Shown: positions 42,001 through 45,934, counted from the stretch's first letter. The stretch: 64,000 nucleotides of DNA from Azorinus chamasolen (GCA_963576725.1 OY755241.1:29080853-29144852); one strand, 5' to 3'. Translations and numbers: made by a program. The notes: generated by a model from the sequence alone, not told the origin.

Positions 42001-43450
42001 TTCCTTATTTTATTACCAATACATGCAGTTCAACACTGAATTTAATTTGTCACTTGAGTAATAGCGAAACAGCTCACGGCGAAACATATAAAATGGTGAC
42101 TACATATTTTGAAACGTCTGGTTTCCCGAATAAGGCTGTTCTCTTAGATGTACCGGAAGTACACAAATCGGCAACCAGCTAGTTCACGTGTGATTGCGTA
42201 TTTCCGGTGCCCGTTTATGAAAAGGGATTTTCCATAGAAATGGCGTAAACAAACGATGCGCTTTAAAAAATCGCCAAACCAACGGTGATTAATTCAATAA
42301 TAAAGGCAAAAGGGATCTGAAAATTGGATAGGGCCTTGTAAATTAAGGCATAGTGTCATTAATGGAGGGTAGGAAAGACAGAATTTTGTTCTCGCAGTAA
42401 TGGATCAACACGCACATGTACAATTTTATATACACAGAGTGCGATTCTTTTACACAATGTGAAGACTAAACTGTACAAGCACATTAATATTCTTGTAATA
42501 TGGCAGCTTGTTTAAGGTGAACGTAATGGAAGAAACTGGATTTTTTTTTAAAAATGGCATGTGATCTTTGAGTCGAACTCTCGATGAGTCGAAGTTTTTA
42601 ACAGGTCCCTACGAACTCGACATAACGAGAGTCGACTGTAAAGAATAAATATGCAGGAGGAAAAGTGCAGCCTGGTATGGCACTCAACCCGGGAATCCCT
42701 CGTGCACAGGGAGAATGATCTACCAACTGAGCTATCAGGGCTGCTACATACAACCCCTACCCTCATCTCCCTTCACGTTTTCAGAGCTGTCCCAGCTCTC
42801 AGACTGTGCTTCCCACATGGGCCGTCAAGCACTTCCTCAACACAACCCCTACCCTCATCCCCCTTCACTTTTTCAGAGCTGTCCCAGCTCTCAGACTGTG
42901 CTTCCAACATGGGCCGTCAAGCACTTCTGACACCATTATAGTATCTGGAGGAGAAAAAGTGCAGCCTGGTGCTGGACTCAAACCTGGACCCCCTCGCTTA
43001 CAGGGCGAATGCTCTACCAACTGAGCTAGAACTCAACACACCAGAACCACTACATAAACATAGTTTCTGAAAAAGCATAAACCAAAATCTGAGCAAAAGA
43101 AATGCAAAAAGCTAACACCTGTCTTACCCTTTACCTACTTGCATGTTCCTTGCATGCTGTGTTTTATAAATGCACTCAAAACAATACAGATCTGCACTTT
43201 GACCTCTTAAAATTCAAAGAAACTGTTGACAATTTCTGTTAGATCTTCGAGCATATGTGCATTTTGTGAAACTAAGCAATTTTACACGACAACCGAAAGT
43301 ACTTATGACCTTAAAACCCCTGGAATACCCTTCGGTTTTGATCATCCCTGATTGGATGCCATGATAAATGCAAAACTGACTCATCGGTTAGAATTATTGA
43401 GAAAAATGTCTAAATGCAAACTCACCAGATTTGTCGCCTTTTCCAGACAT
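8846..43450 (-). CDS. Unidentified gene, first two predicted coding exons with a 34-kb intron
   Basis: I do not recognise the protein. The joined start would read MSGKGDKSEKASGSK followed by MLKKARSFREDFKGLIRRR. It is a basic, serine-rich, probably disordered N-terminus with no visible domain. Evidence: an ATG exon ending at gtgagt in phase 1, and an exon preceded by a ttatttcag acceptor that starts in the matching phase and stays open for 51 codons to a phase-0 gtcagt donor. Further exons would lie left of 8846, partly outside the window. The two exons could instead belong to different genes, or exons between them could have been missed. Confidence 0.5.
9024..9226. mobile_element. Family C MITE, right hairpin arm deleted
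   Basis: TTAATTCATTCCC...GGATTAA, with GCAAACAGAGCAGACCCTGA followed directly by terminal sequence. Confidence 0.75.
9227..9905. other. Unassigned, with MITE scraps and a poly-G tract
   Basis: A/C-type arm at 9300-9350, G run at 9384-9393. The 9480-9746 stretch is open on + for 88 codons but contains hairpin-arm text (TTTGATCTGGGTCT), so I do not call a gene. Confidence 0.4.
9906..10103. mobile_element. Family F MITE
   Basis: TA-flanked, ends CTGTATAACC and inverse-like GGTTTCCTG. The interior hairpin TGCAGGGTGACAGTC...apex GCTCCTTTGGGAGC...CACCCTGCATTAAGC. Confidence 0.75.
10183..10428. mobile_element. Family C MITE
   Basis: Left end decayed. Hairpin with GGCTCCTACAGGAGCC apex, right end AGGGTTAA. 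Confidence 0.8.
10451..10565. mobile_element. Family C half element, inverse orientation
   Basis: Ends TTCTTACATGAATATTCATA...GGGATTAA; no hairpin arms. Confidence 0.7.
10562..10790. mobile_element. Family B MITE
   Basis: TTAACCC...GGGTTAA. It shares its left TTAA with the preceding C half. Confidence 0.9.
10882..11010. mobile_element. Chimeric MITE: family B left end, family C right end
   Basis: TTAACCCATTCCTCCATAAA...GAAACCTTTG of B continues without a gap into TGATGTCATTATTTC...GGATTAA of C. Confidence 0.75.
11030..11613. repeat. 34-bp tandem array
   Basis: About 16 copies of a unit near TCAGTGTCTCAATCCAGGTG-AGACACCAAATAAA. Each unit has an internal inverted match (GTGTCTC/GAGACAC), so the array can fold. 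Confidence 0.95.
11614..11923. other. Unassigned
   Basis: No repeat family or gene recognised. Confidence 0.4.
11924..12140. mobile_element. Family C MITE, inverse orientation
   Basis: Hairpin shortened (AGACATCACCTACAGGGTCT). Right end AAAGGGTTAA. Confidence 0.8.
12192..12445. mobile_element. Family A MITE at an ATAA/ATAT site
   Basis: ATAACCCTTTCCC...GGGAAAGGGATAT. Hairpin 12341-12409 has apex GGCTCCTCTAGGAGCC. Confidence 0.88.
12446..13160. other. Unassigned low-repeat sequence, possible exon candidates
   Basis: It is less repetitive than its surroundings. On the - strand, 12860-12985 is open (LKLADNGLEADTSFYSLQKD) between a possible atcag acceptor and a gtaccg donor, but the phase does not fit the - strand gene. 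On the + strand, 12484-12762 is open. Neither has a recognisable domain. Confidence 0.25.
13165..13375. mobile_element. Hairpin element related to the 35-bp array module
   Basis: Ends CCTAAGTATTCAG and the inverse-like ATTCAGAATACTTAG. Core GCAAATAGTGCAGACC...CTTCAGGAG...GTACTATTTG. Confidence 0.6.
13476..13640. mobile_element. Family C left part
   Basis: AATAACCCTTT...GAATATTCATG, ending at AGAGCAGACCCTGAG where a D element begins. Confidence 0.75.
13641..13797. mobile_element. Family D hairpin element
   Basis: ACCAAACCCTATGTTGTGAC and the imperfect inverse ACACAACATAGAATTTGGTG, then TTTACGC-like tail ending TATCTGGAC. Confidence 0.75.
13905..14133. mobile_element. Family B MITE
   Basis: TTAACCC...GGGTTAA. 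The arms both read CATTCTGATAAATAG, a matched change from the usual CATTGTGAT. Confidence 0.9.
14195..14355. mobile_element. Family C left part
   Basis: GAAAATTCATGTAAGAAATT to GCTCAGATGGGTCC; right arm missing. Confidence 0.6.
14366..14612. mobile_element. Family C MITE, inverse orientation
   Basis: TTAACCC...GGGTTAA. Apex GGCTCCTATAGGAGCT. The right TTAA is shared with the next J element. Confidence 0.88.
14609..14828. mobile_element. Family J MITE
   Basis: TTAACCCTTACTGTGTGG...TACATTGTAAGGGTTAA. Hairpin GCAAACAGTGTAGACCCAGA...GGGCTCCTAGAGGATCCC. Confidence 0.82.
14900..15144. mobile_element. Family A MITE
   Basis: TTAACCC...GGGTTAA. The apex is enlarged (GCTCCTACATGTATAGGAGC), keeping symmetry. 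Confidence 0.88.
15214..15346. mobile_element. Family D hairpin element
   Basis: ACCAAACCCTATGTTGTGAC...CACAATAGGGTTGGAGGAG, tail TTTACGCATCTTATCT. The apex is partly deleted. Confidence 0.75.
15365..15726. mobile_element. Family C MITE interrupted by family I
   Basis: The left part to 15414 and the part from 15607 join into a C interior (ATCATAAACTTTAATTAA | ATGATTTATTAAAA...CAGTAGACC). The right end is lost at the next B element. Confidence 0.75.
15415..15606. mobile_element. Family I MITE nested in family C
   Basis: TTAACCCTTCACTTGCT...GCAAGCGAAGGGTTAA. Hairpin ACCTGTAAATAGTGAAGACC...ACAGCTCCTGCTGGAGCTGT. TTAA flanks both sides. Confidence 0.88.
15727..15955. mobile_element. Family B MITE
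   Basis: TTAACTC...GGGTTAA. Intact apex GCTCCTATAGGAGC. Confidence 0.9.
15963..16455. mobile_element. Family C MITE (inverse) interrupted by family A
   Basis: Left part to GCTTATAGTATAA and right part ATAATACAAATCTGATTCTA join into normal C text once the A copy is removed. Confidence 0.85.
16076..16327. mobile_element. Family A MITE with ATAA target duplication
   Basis: ATAA at 16076-16079 and again at 16324-16327 around CCCTTTCCC...GGGAAAGGG. The duplicated site is a variant of TTAA. Confidence 0.9.
16547..16760. mobile_element. Family H MITE, diverged
   Basis: CTTTGAATGTTGAAC...CAGCATTGAAAGGGCTAA; hairpin ACTGTAGACCCAGATCACAG...CTGATCACAGTCC. Confidence 0.7.
16911..17129. mobile_element. 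Family A MITE
   Basis: Left end decayed. Apex GGCTCCTATAGGAGCC, right end AACAGGGAAAGGGTTAA. Confidence 0.82.
17126..17250. mobile_element. Family B MITE, right end truncated
   Basis: TTAACCCTTTCC and full left arm. The right arm contains an inserted ATTGTCAA and the element stops after CACAATG. Confidence 0.8.
17255..17682. other. Unassigned with one C-type fragment
   Basis: TTGCATGAATATTCATGTAC at about 17308 is C-terminal text; the rest is unrecognised. Confidence 0.4.
17683..18424. repeat. 27-bp tandem array
   Basis: About 26 copies of GAGACACCCAGTAACATCTT-ATCTGGT with GTGTCA variants. It keeps frames open without being coding. Confidence 0.95.
18507..18714. mobile_element. Family H MITE
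   Basis: TTAACTCTTCGAAAG...ATTCAAAGAGTTAA. Hairpin GTAAACAGTGTAGACCCACA...GGGCTCCAAGAGGGGCCC. Confidence 0.82.
18947..19171. mobile_element. Family C MITE, hairpin mostly lost
   Basis: TTATGAATATTCATGTAAG...GTAAAGGGTTAA; only CTACTCTGTTTGCAAAGG of the right arm remains. Confidence 0.78.
19185..19297. mobile_element. Family H fragment
   Basis: GATCAGGGTCTGCACTGTTT to TCATAATGAATGGAC; cut by a C element. Confidence 0.65.
19298..19781. mobile_element. Family C MITE interrupted by family B
   Basis: Left part TTTACTCCATGAATATTCAT and, after the B copy, GTAAACATGTAGCAAACCTT...GTAAAGAGTT. Confidence 0.82.
19442..19669. mobile_element. Family B MITE nested in family C
   Basis: TTAACCC...GGGTTAA with TTAA on both sides and C sequence continuing on either flank. 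Confidence 0.92.
19958..20150. mobile_element. Family H MITE, inverse and diverged
   Basis: CAACCCTTTTGAATGCTGAA...GACAAACAGTGCAAACCTCG...CTCCTCCTGGAG. Confidence 0.65.
20262..20465. mobile_element. Family E MITE
   Basis: CAGTAAAACCTCTCCATAAC and inverse, TA-flanked. The interior is a near-perfect inverted repeat with apex CGCTCCTATAGGAGCG. Confidence 0.92.
20560..20860. mobile_element. Family C fragments
   Basis: A broken hairpin at 20576-20612 (CTGATCAGACGGCTCCTATA), then a decayed C copy with GACAGCTTCTGCAAGGGCCC. Confidence 0.6.
20961..21090. mobile_element. Family D hairpin element, decayed
   Basis: CACCAAACACTATGTTGTGA and ATTCTAAAGAGTGGTAACAA; apex missing. Confidence 0.65.
21245..21705. 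repeat. 28-bp tandem array
   Basis: About 16 copies of GAGGCATGATGGGAATGTTT-CAAATACA with A/C/G substitutions. F-type text follows it at 21700-21790. Confidence 0.93.
21825..21920. mobile_element. Family D fragment
   Basis: CGTCTCATCAAAACAATTCT...AGGGTTTGGTGGAGAAATG. Confidence 0.65.
21927..22123. mobile_element. Family A MITE, left end missing
   Basis: GACAAAATAGTTATAAAG to GGAAAGGGTTA; apex CAGCTCCAATAGGAGCC. Confidence 0.8.
22124..22500. other. Unassigned
   Basis: It begins with an 80-bp segment (GCAATCAGCTGTAACTAGGA) that is also present at about 21174. - strand open frames here show no motif. Confidence 0.4.
22501..22655. mobile_element. Family C MITE, short form with a compensated hairpin
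   Basis: TTAACCAATTTACTCC...GGAAAGTTTTG. The apex reads ACCGCTCCTATAGGAGCGGT, with both arms changed relative to ACGGCTCC/GGAGCCGT. Confidence 0.82.
22656..23640. other. Mostly unassigned; C left-end fragment at 23097-23165
   Basis: AATCCTTTCCCTGTTGAACA...CATGAATATTAATTAG is C text. The remainder shows scattered 'atctgggtcca' scraps and no gene. Confidence 0.4.
23764..23920. mobile_element. Chimeric MITE: family B left, family A right
   Basis: TTAACCCATTCCC and the B arm GAAACCATTGTGATAAATAG pass abruptly into ATGAATATTCAGTAGG...GGATTAA of A. Confidence 0.78.
23917..24144. mobile_element. Family B MITE nested in family F
   Basis: TTAACCC...GGGTTAA. Apex GCTCCACAGGAGC. It shares a TTAA with the chimera to its left. 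Confidence 0.9.
24168..24283. mobile_element. Family D hairpin element
   Basis: CAAACCCTATCTTGTGACCA...TGGTCAAAACATAGGGTTTG, apex ATCTCCTTTAGGCGAT. Confidence 0.82.
24284..24616. other. Unassigned
   Basis: No family or gene recognised. Confidence 0.4.
24617..24862. mobile_element. Family C MITE, inverse orientation
   Basis: The hairpin has a duplicated arm (GATCAAACGATTCCTGAA twice) before AAGGAGCTGTCTGATCAGGG. Confidence 0.72.
24918..25176. repeat. 39-bp tandem array derived from MITE hairpin core
   Basis: About six copies of GACAGCTCCTGTAGGTCTGC-TTATTTGAGACCCACATCA. GACAGCTCCTGTAGG is hairpin apex text. Confidence 0.9.
25177..25426. mobile_element. Family A MITE inserted in an array unit
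   Basis: TTATTTAA|CCCTTTCCC...GGGAAAGGG|TTAAGACCC. The array unit continues on both sides, giving a clean TTAA duplication. Confidence 0.93.
25459..25654. mobile_element. Family B MITE inserted in the next array unit
   Basis: TTATTTAA|CCCTTTCC...GAATGGG|TTAAGACCC, the same position in the unit as the A copy. The apex is deleted (GATAAATAATGCTCTATTTA). Confidence 0.92.
26103..26305. mobile_element. Family J MITE
   Basis: TTAACCCTTACAGTGTGG...GCATGGTAAGGATTAA. Hairpin AGTCTAGACCCAGATGAGAG...GACTCCTAGAGGAGCCC. Confidence 0.82.
26306..26598. other. Unassigned
   Basis: Two short + strand open frames without motif. Confidence 0.4.
26599..27065. mobile_element. Family C MITE interrupted by family D
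   Basis: The left part ends AGACAGCTGTAAGAGCCCT and resumes CCCTCTGATCAAGGTCTGCT, ending ACATGAATATTCATGGGG. Confidence 0.82.
26676..26886. mobile_element. Family D element, full length, nested in family C
   Basis: Ends CCAGAGGTCCAGATAAG and TTATCTGTAACTCTGG. Hairpin TCAAACCCTATACTGTGACC with apex CGTCTCTTTGAGACG. CCCT occurs on both flanks. Confidence 0.88.
27077..27312. mobile_element. Family C MITE
   Basis: TTAACCCTTAG...; apex GGCTCCTATAGGAGCC; right end decayed. Confidence 0.85.
27347..27584. mobile_element. Family C MITE, diverged
   Basis: ATAACCTATTCCC...GGGAATGCGTTAA; apex CAGCTGCTACAAGAGCAG. Confidence 0.75.
27675..27932. mobile_element. Family C MITE
   Basis: Left end decayed; GGCCATGGCAGAAACTGTGG; apex GGGTCCTATAGGAGCC; ends ACGGTTAA. 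Confidence 0.8.
28090..28440. repeat. Dispersed repeat with internal duplication
   Basis: 'tagtaaaactttgacaatcttcttc' occurs at about 28209 and 28340 with similar flanks. No coding potential seen. Confidence 0.5.
28487..30060. repeat. Bivalve GTCAAGGTCA repeat, inverse orientation, split by an insert
   Basis: Runs of GACCTTGATGGATGACCTTG, CAAATATCAAGTCTCTATCT and GCCAATGTTAAAGTTG before about 28857 and after about 29640. It ends at 30030-30057 in a CCCC/GGGGCAT hairpin that mirrors the copy at 0.7 kb. Confidence 0.8.
28857..29640 (+). mobile_element. Insert with terminal hairpin and tRNA-like promoter (SINE-like)
   Basis: Starts with the hairpin GGGCTGCTGAAAGCAGCCC (28861-28879). At 29141-29199 it has A-box-like CAGCGTAGTTGAGGGG and B-box GGTTCGATCC, followed by a T run. 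The acceptor stem does not pair, so it is not a tRNA gene. The right end is near ACGCTTGCGTAAAACC. Confidence 0.55.
30061..30185. mobile_element. Family F hairpin
   Basis: GCAGGTGGCTGCTTAATGCT...apex TCTCCTAGGAG...GCTGCCACCTGTC. Confidence 0.78.
30200..30445. mobile_element. Family C MITE, inverse orientation
   Basis: TTAACACTTTACTCC...CATGAATATTCATGG...AAGGGTTTAG; the right arm of the hairpin is shortened. Confidence 0.82.
30446..30846. other. Unassigned, with one weak hairpin
   Basis: 30700-30765: GCTAACAATGTAGATCCAGA...GATCAGGATCTATAC, a decayed H/J core. Confidence 0.45.
30847..31100. mobile_element. Family I MITE, inverse orientation
   Basis: TTAACCCTTCACTTGCTGAA...AGCAAGCGAAGAGTTAA. 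Hairpin apex ACAGCTCCTGCAGGAGCTGT; arms CCCTGATGAG and CTCATCTGGG. Confidence 0.9.
31222..31447. mobile_element. Family A MITE
   Basis: TTAACCC...AGGTTAA; apex GGCACCTATAGGAGCT. Confidence 0.88.
31444..31669. mobile_element. Family B MITE abutting family A
   Basis: TTAACCCCATACC...GGGTTAA, sharing the TTAA at 31444-31447. The apex is altered (GCACCTATAGAGC). Confidence 0.88.
31670..31795. mobile_element. Family C fragment, inverse orientation
   Basis: GTCTGATCAGGGTCAGCTCT to GTGCCATGTTC. Confidence 0.65.
31842..32075. mobile_element. Family C MITE
   Basis: TTTACTCCTTGAAATATTTA...AGAAAAGGGTAA; apex CAGCTCATATAGGAGCC. Confidence 0.82.
32158..32368. mobile_element. Family B MITE
   Basis: TTAACCC left end; apex GCTCCTGTGGAGC; right terminal TTAA missing where a C element starts. 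Confidence 0.85.
32367..32520. mobile_element. Family C MITE, internally deleted, inverse
   Basis: TATAACCCTTTACTCC, short hairpin, then TTCTTACATGAATATTCATG...TTCATTAA. Confidence 0.75.
32775..32981. mobile_element. Family D element, full length
   Basis: CCAGAGGTCCAGATAGG...TTATCTGTAGCTCTGG, with TAGAG on both flanks as a likely target duplication. Apex CATCTCTTCGAGACGA. Confidence 0.88.
33005..33270. mobile_element. Family H fragment split by family B
   Basis: TGTGATTTGTGAGAGGA before 33029; AGACAGTGCAGAC...CTATTTGCAAATGTCAGG after 33201. Confidence 0.65.
33029..33201. mobile_element. Family B MITE, right hairpin arm deleted
   Basis: TTAACCC...GGGTTAA, jumping from ATAAATAGAGCTTTTGC straight to AGAGGCGTAGAAAGG. 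Confidence 0.85.
33594..33831. mobile_element. A/C-type MITE with rearranged core
   Basis: TTAACACTTTTCC...AAGGGTTAA, containing two partial hairpins in opposite halves. Confidence 0.65.
33845..34049. mobile_element. A/C-type MITE fragments
   Basis: GTAAACAGATGAGAAAGAGA...GTCTACTCTGTTTGCAG...GGAAAGGGTT, then the C right end TTTCTTGCATGAATATTAAT. Confidence 0.6.
34046..34276. mobile_element. Family B MITE
   Basis: TTAACCC...GGGTTAA; apex GCTCCAATAGGAGC. Confidence 0.9.
34273..34740. mobile_element. Family C MITE (inverse) split by another C copy
   Basis: Left end TTAATATCCCTTTACTTC; resumes after 34538 at TCTTTGCAAACAGGAGCC and ends GTAAAGAATTAA. Confidence 0.8.
34319..34538. mobile_element. 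Family C MITE nested in a C copy
   Basis: TTAACCC...GGGTTAA, opposite orientation to its host; the short hairpin GCAAACAGGGTCTTAGACTC lacks the apex. Confidence 0.85.
34737..34942. mobile_element. Family B MITE
   Basis: TTAACCC...GGGTTA; the CCACTTTGAATAAA segment is missing; hairpin intact. Confidence 0.9.
34943..35549. other. Unassigned low-repeat sequence
   Basis: A 101-codon + strand open frame (35116-35421) shows no recognisable motif; AGTTTGGATCCAGATCAGG at about 35390 is hairpin-arm text. Not called as a gene. Confidence 0.35.
35550..35757. mobile_element. Family H MITE
   Basis: TTAACTGTTTGAATGCAGG...CAGCAGTCAAAAGG; hairpin GCAAACAGTGTTGACCAAGA...AGATCTGGGTCTGCAC. Confidence 0.75.
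35758..36200. other. Unassigned
   Basis: ACTTAGCGAGCAAAGGGTTAA at about 35958 is a G-type end; no full element resolved. Confidence 0.4.
36201..36608. mobile_element. Family D element split by family B
   Basis: CCAGAGCAACAGATAAATGT...GCGTATTTAA | TTAAGTACTAAAATCG...CGCATCTTATCTGGAC. Hairpin apex CGTCTCTGTGAGCCG. Confidence 0.88.
36227..36444. mobile_element. Family B MITE nested in family D
   Basis: TTAACCC...AGGTTAA with D sequence on both sides; apex GCTCCTATAGGAGC. Confidence 0.92.
36695..37118. mobile_element. Family F MITE split by family A
   Basis: CAGTAAAACCCCTCTAAACC left end; after the A copy TTAATGCAGGGGGAAAAACA...apex GCTCTTCTAGAAGAGC; right end GGTTTGGTG-TA. Confidence 0.85.
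36755..36995. mobile_element. Family A MITE nested in family F
   Basis: TTAACCC...GTGTTAA; apex CAGTTCCTATAGGAGCC. Confidence 0.9.
37121..37252. mobile_element. Family E MITE, left hairpin arm deleted
   Basis: CAGTATAACCTCTCTATAAC...GTTATAGAGAGGTTTTACTG. The TA at 37119-37120 serves both this element and the F element on its left. Confidence 0.88.
37262..37449. mobile_element. Family G element
   Basis: Hairpin AACAGTGTGGATCCTGATGA...CGGCGTCTCATCAGGATCC, right end TTAGCGTGCGAAGAGTTA. Confidence 0.8.
37622..37858. mobile_element. Family B MITE
   Basis: TTAACCC...GGGTTAA; left arm carries AATTTT as in the copy at 2984; apex GCTCCCACAGGAGC. Confidence 0.9.
37859..38073. mobile_element. Family C MITE, inverse orientation
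   Basis: Hairpin GCAAACAGAGTAGACCCAGA...GATCAGGGTCTGCTCTG; right end AATATTGATCAGGAAAAG. Confidence 0.82.
38146..38466. repeat. 21/23-bp tandem array derived from family C terminus
   Basis: About 13 copies of AACATAGACATAATGACAGC-AGG. The start ATTCATGTAAGACATAATGA shows the unit is C-end text (ATTCATGTAAGAAATAATGA). Confidence 0.93.
38492..38681. mobile_element. Family F MITE
   Basis: CAGTAGAACCTCTCTAATGC...GCAGGGTTTTACTG, TA-flanked; apex AGCTCCTCTAGGAGCT. Confidence 0.92.
38690..39054. other. Family C pieces and unassigned sequence
   Basis: GATCATGGCAGAAACTGCAG at 38693 and TAAATATTCATGATGTCA at about 38990 are C text, probably the rest of the C copy that hosts the 38.2-kb array. Confidence 0.5.
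39055..39268. mobile_element. Family C MITE, inverse, decayed
   Basis: AAACCTTTTCACACC; shortened hairpin GTAGATCAGGATTTTGATC; ends GGAAAGGGTTTT. Confidence 0.7.
39275..39442. mobile_element. Family H fragment, inverse
   Basis: GACAAACAGAGCAGACCCTG...CTGATCTGGGTCTGCACTGT, ending CATTCAAAGGGTGAA. Confidence 0.7.
39443..39998. other. Unassigned
   Basis: A 61-codon + strand frame (39519-39704) has no motif; nothing else seen. Confidence 0.4.
39999..40202. mobile_element. Family A MITE with two right arms
   Basis: TTAACCC...GGGTTAA. The hairpin is followed by a second CTCTGTTTGCAAATGCGTTA. Confidence 0.8.
40261..40330. mobile_element. Family D fragment
   Basis: CACCAAACCCTACATGTATC...CATTAGAAT. 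Confidence 0.5.
40607..40830. mobile_element. Family C MITE, inverse
   Basis: CTAACCCTTTAAGC; GACACTCCTGTAGGAGCC apex; ATTAATATTCTTACAGC end. Confidence 0.75.
40831..41336. other. Unassigned
   Basis: A 75-codon + strand frame without motif; no repeat family. Confidence 0.4.
41337..41405 (+). repeat. tRNA-like (SINE-derived) fragment
   Basis: A-box-like GGTAGAGCACTAGATGG and B-box GGTTCGAGTCC at the expected spacing, but no acceptor-stem pairing. Confidence 0.5.
41491..42638. mobile_element. 1.15-kb TA-flanked element, pogo/Tigger-like ends
   Basis: CAGTCCACTCTCGTTATGGC and inverse CATAACGAGAGTCGACTG with TA on each side (41489-41490, 42639-42640). Several TCGAA/TTCGA-rich subterminal motifs. 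No transposase frame remains, so it is non-autonomous or a decayed full element. Confidence 0.82.
42651..43030 (-). repeat. Two tRNA-derived units flanking a 94-bp tandem duplication
   Basis: On the - strand, 42957-43030 has TAGCTCAGTTGGTAGAGCAT and GGTTTGAGTCC and a fair anticodon arm (loop CCTGTAA, Thr-like). 42660-42745 repeats this with changes. Between them, 'cccttcacgttttcagagctgtcccagctctcag' occurs twice (42768 and 42862). The acceptor stems fail, so these are SINE-like. Confidence 0.65.
43031..43425. other. Low-repeat sequence, start of - strand intron 1
   Basis: No repeats recognised; lies just inside the predicted first donor. Confidence 0.4.
43426..43450 (-). CDS. Predicted initial coding exon, - strand gene
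   Basis: It encodes MSGKGDKS plus one base (G). The donor gtgagt is a strong match to consensus. The ATG is preceded by aac (A at -3) and followed by T. The surrounding 400 bases are not recognisable as repeat, unlike most of the window. This would be the divergent partner of unc-18. Confidence 0.55.
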
Positions 43451-43862
43451 GTTGCTTTTAACTAATTGCAAACACGCAAATCAATCTATCCATTCACAAA
43501 ATCCGTTTCAAGAAGAAAACATTTCATTTTTAATTGGCCTAGAAACAAGAGCTTGCTCCATCAGACAACTGTCAGACTCTCCATCTTCCTTATTTTGGTT
43601 TACAGAGTGAAGTCACGCGTGGCGAGATATTAATCATATGCGAAAACAAAATTAGAATTATTTTCTGAATTTAATTACAATTGTTTAGATACCATATCAG
43701 TATATTTTTACGAGTTAATGCTGACATGCTCTTGTATTCAAAATAAATAAAAATAATTTATTTCACAAATAACAAAAAGTGAGAAGAAAAATTGACGGGT
43801 TTAGTAGTTGCGGGTTTTTTCTATTGAAAAGGGGAGGAAAGATCGAAACGGCACTATGGGTG
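43451..43862. promoter_or_regulatory. Presumed 5' UTR/promoter side of the - strand gene
   Basis: Assigned from position only. No TATA box or initiator could be identified with confidence. Confidence 0.25.
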
Positions 43863-44987
43863 ACGGTCGTTTCGTCAAACTGCCAGTTCGTCAAAAAGGT
43901 TATACAGTACAAAAGGGGTTGTCGTTTCGTCAAAAAGAATTATATAGCGAATTGATTTATATATCCCCTTTTTGACGAACTGGCAGTTTGACGAAATGAC
44001 CTCTATGATTAGATATATTAACCTTAGTTTGGATCTAGATGAGATCTGTATCAGAACTGTATGCTTTGCTCAGAAATAGTGAAGAATGCGAAAGTATTGC
44101 ATACTTTATGCACGCTATGGGCCAATTCGTGATTACTGTTTCAAATAGTTTGGGTCTAGATGAGATCTGAATCAGAACTGTATGCTTTGTAGTGATTAAT
44201 TCGCTCAGAAATAGTGAAGAATGCGACAGTACCGTATACTTTATGCACGCTACGGGCGAATTCGTGATTACTGTTTCAAATAGTTTGGGTTATATCAGAT
44301 CTGGATCCGAATCGAATGCTTTTTAGTGATTATTTAACTCAGAATTAATTAGTTTATGAAGAATGCGACAGTACTGTTTGCTAAAAATATGCACACTACG
44401 GGCACAATACATTTTTGAAGTGTGATTATACATGCAAGAGATGGCATTTGTCATTTTTCTGCATAATCCGAAAAGGGCACATTAAAGTGACCACGCACCA
44501 GTTTCACTAGCGGCGCTGATTGATTAGGAAGGGGGATTAACATTAATTACACAATAAAGTGTTGATAAAAGTTTGTGCCGCTGAACCCGTGTCGCTAATT
44601 GGTTTGAAGGTGTGAAAAAGCAATTAGACTAACACGAGTAAATTTTTCAACACTTATAGAGTAATTCATATTTGTTATTTGCTTTACATATCTTACTTGA
44701 TAAAACTTTTAAACATTTTAATCAACGAATCGGTAGCAAGATTCATCTTCATAATTTGTATATTACAAATTAAGTGCTGTCCTATCATTTCCAAACTCGA
44801 TAGTTCCGCATACGCAAAAAATCTGTTCGTTGTTCGAGAATAATTCACCAAAATAACATATACATTTAACAGATTTATTGAAATACTATTCATATATATC
44901 AGGTAATATATCCTTTTTGACGAAACGTCTTTCGTCTAAACTATATATCGCCTTTTTGACGAACTGCCATTTTGACGAAACGACCGT
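43863..44987. mobile_element. 1.1-kb element with 37-bp terminal inverted repeats
   Basis: ACGGTCGTTTCGTCAAACTG at the left; the right end is its inverse, 35 of 37 positions matching. A third, inverted copy of the end sits inside at about 43965-44003. The interior has about three 120-130-bp repeats (GTTTGGGTCTAGATGAGATC). No transposase frame. Confidence 0.82.
44030..44420. repeat. Three 120-130-bp direct repeats inside the 43.9-kb element
   Basis: Each has TAGTTTGG, GAGATCTG, CAGAACTGTATGCTTTG, AGTGAAGAATGCGA and TTTATGCACGCTA in order. Confidence 0.8.
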
Positions 44988-45274
44988 AATTCCACTATAA
45001 TATAAGAAGCGATGCATAAAGTGCGAAAACATGAAGAGGAACGGGAGATGTAGAATCTAATCCCCACCAAAAATGTTATCATTGTAATCTACTTGGTAGA
45101 TAATCTCGATCCAACATTTTTATAAGTATTAGCAAATTAAATTTGTAGTAATTGTAATTTGCAAAATCAGTGAAATGAGATACTTTCTATGACTTTATAA
45201 TGTATCAATATCTCACAAGAGATATATCTATACGTTATAATAATAATTATTATTTATAATAATAATTAATTAAT

Positions 45275-45595
<321 letters not shown>

Positions 45596-45934
45596 TCCTT
45601 ACCAATGAAAGACTTACACAATTTTGTTTAAAATAAGTTTTGTTGCTGACGTAACCATAGTTAAAATACCATATCGACTCCTTTCTCGGATTTTTTTTTA
45701 CATTTGTCATTTGCATATTGCAGCAGCTTGTTTGTTTTGTATGTTGTTACTGATACCTTGGATTACCGTAGATGAATTCTAGTAGAAGGTCACCAGTTGC
45801 ATTCCTTAGCTTTAATAACGTTATCACTACCCCGTGCATTTGTCAGAATCTGTCCAGTTGTGCGTCACATGTCCTCAGTGAGTGAGTTGGGTTGTACGTA
45901 CGACCAACAGTATTTCAGTTATTTGCATACGGCC

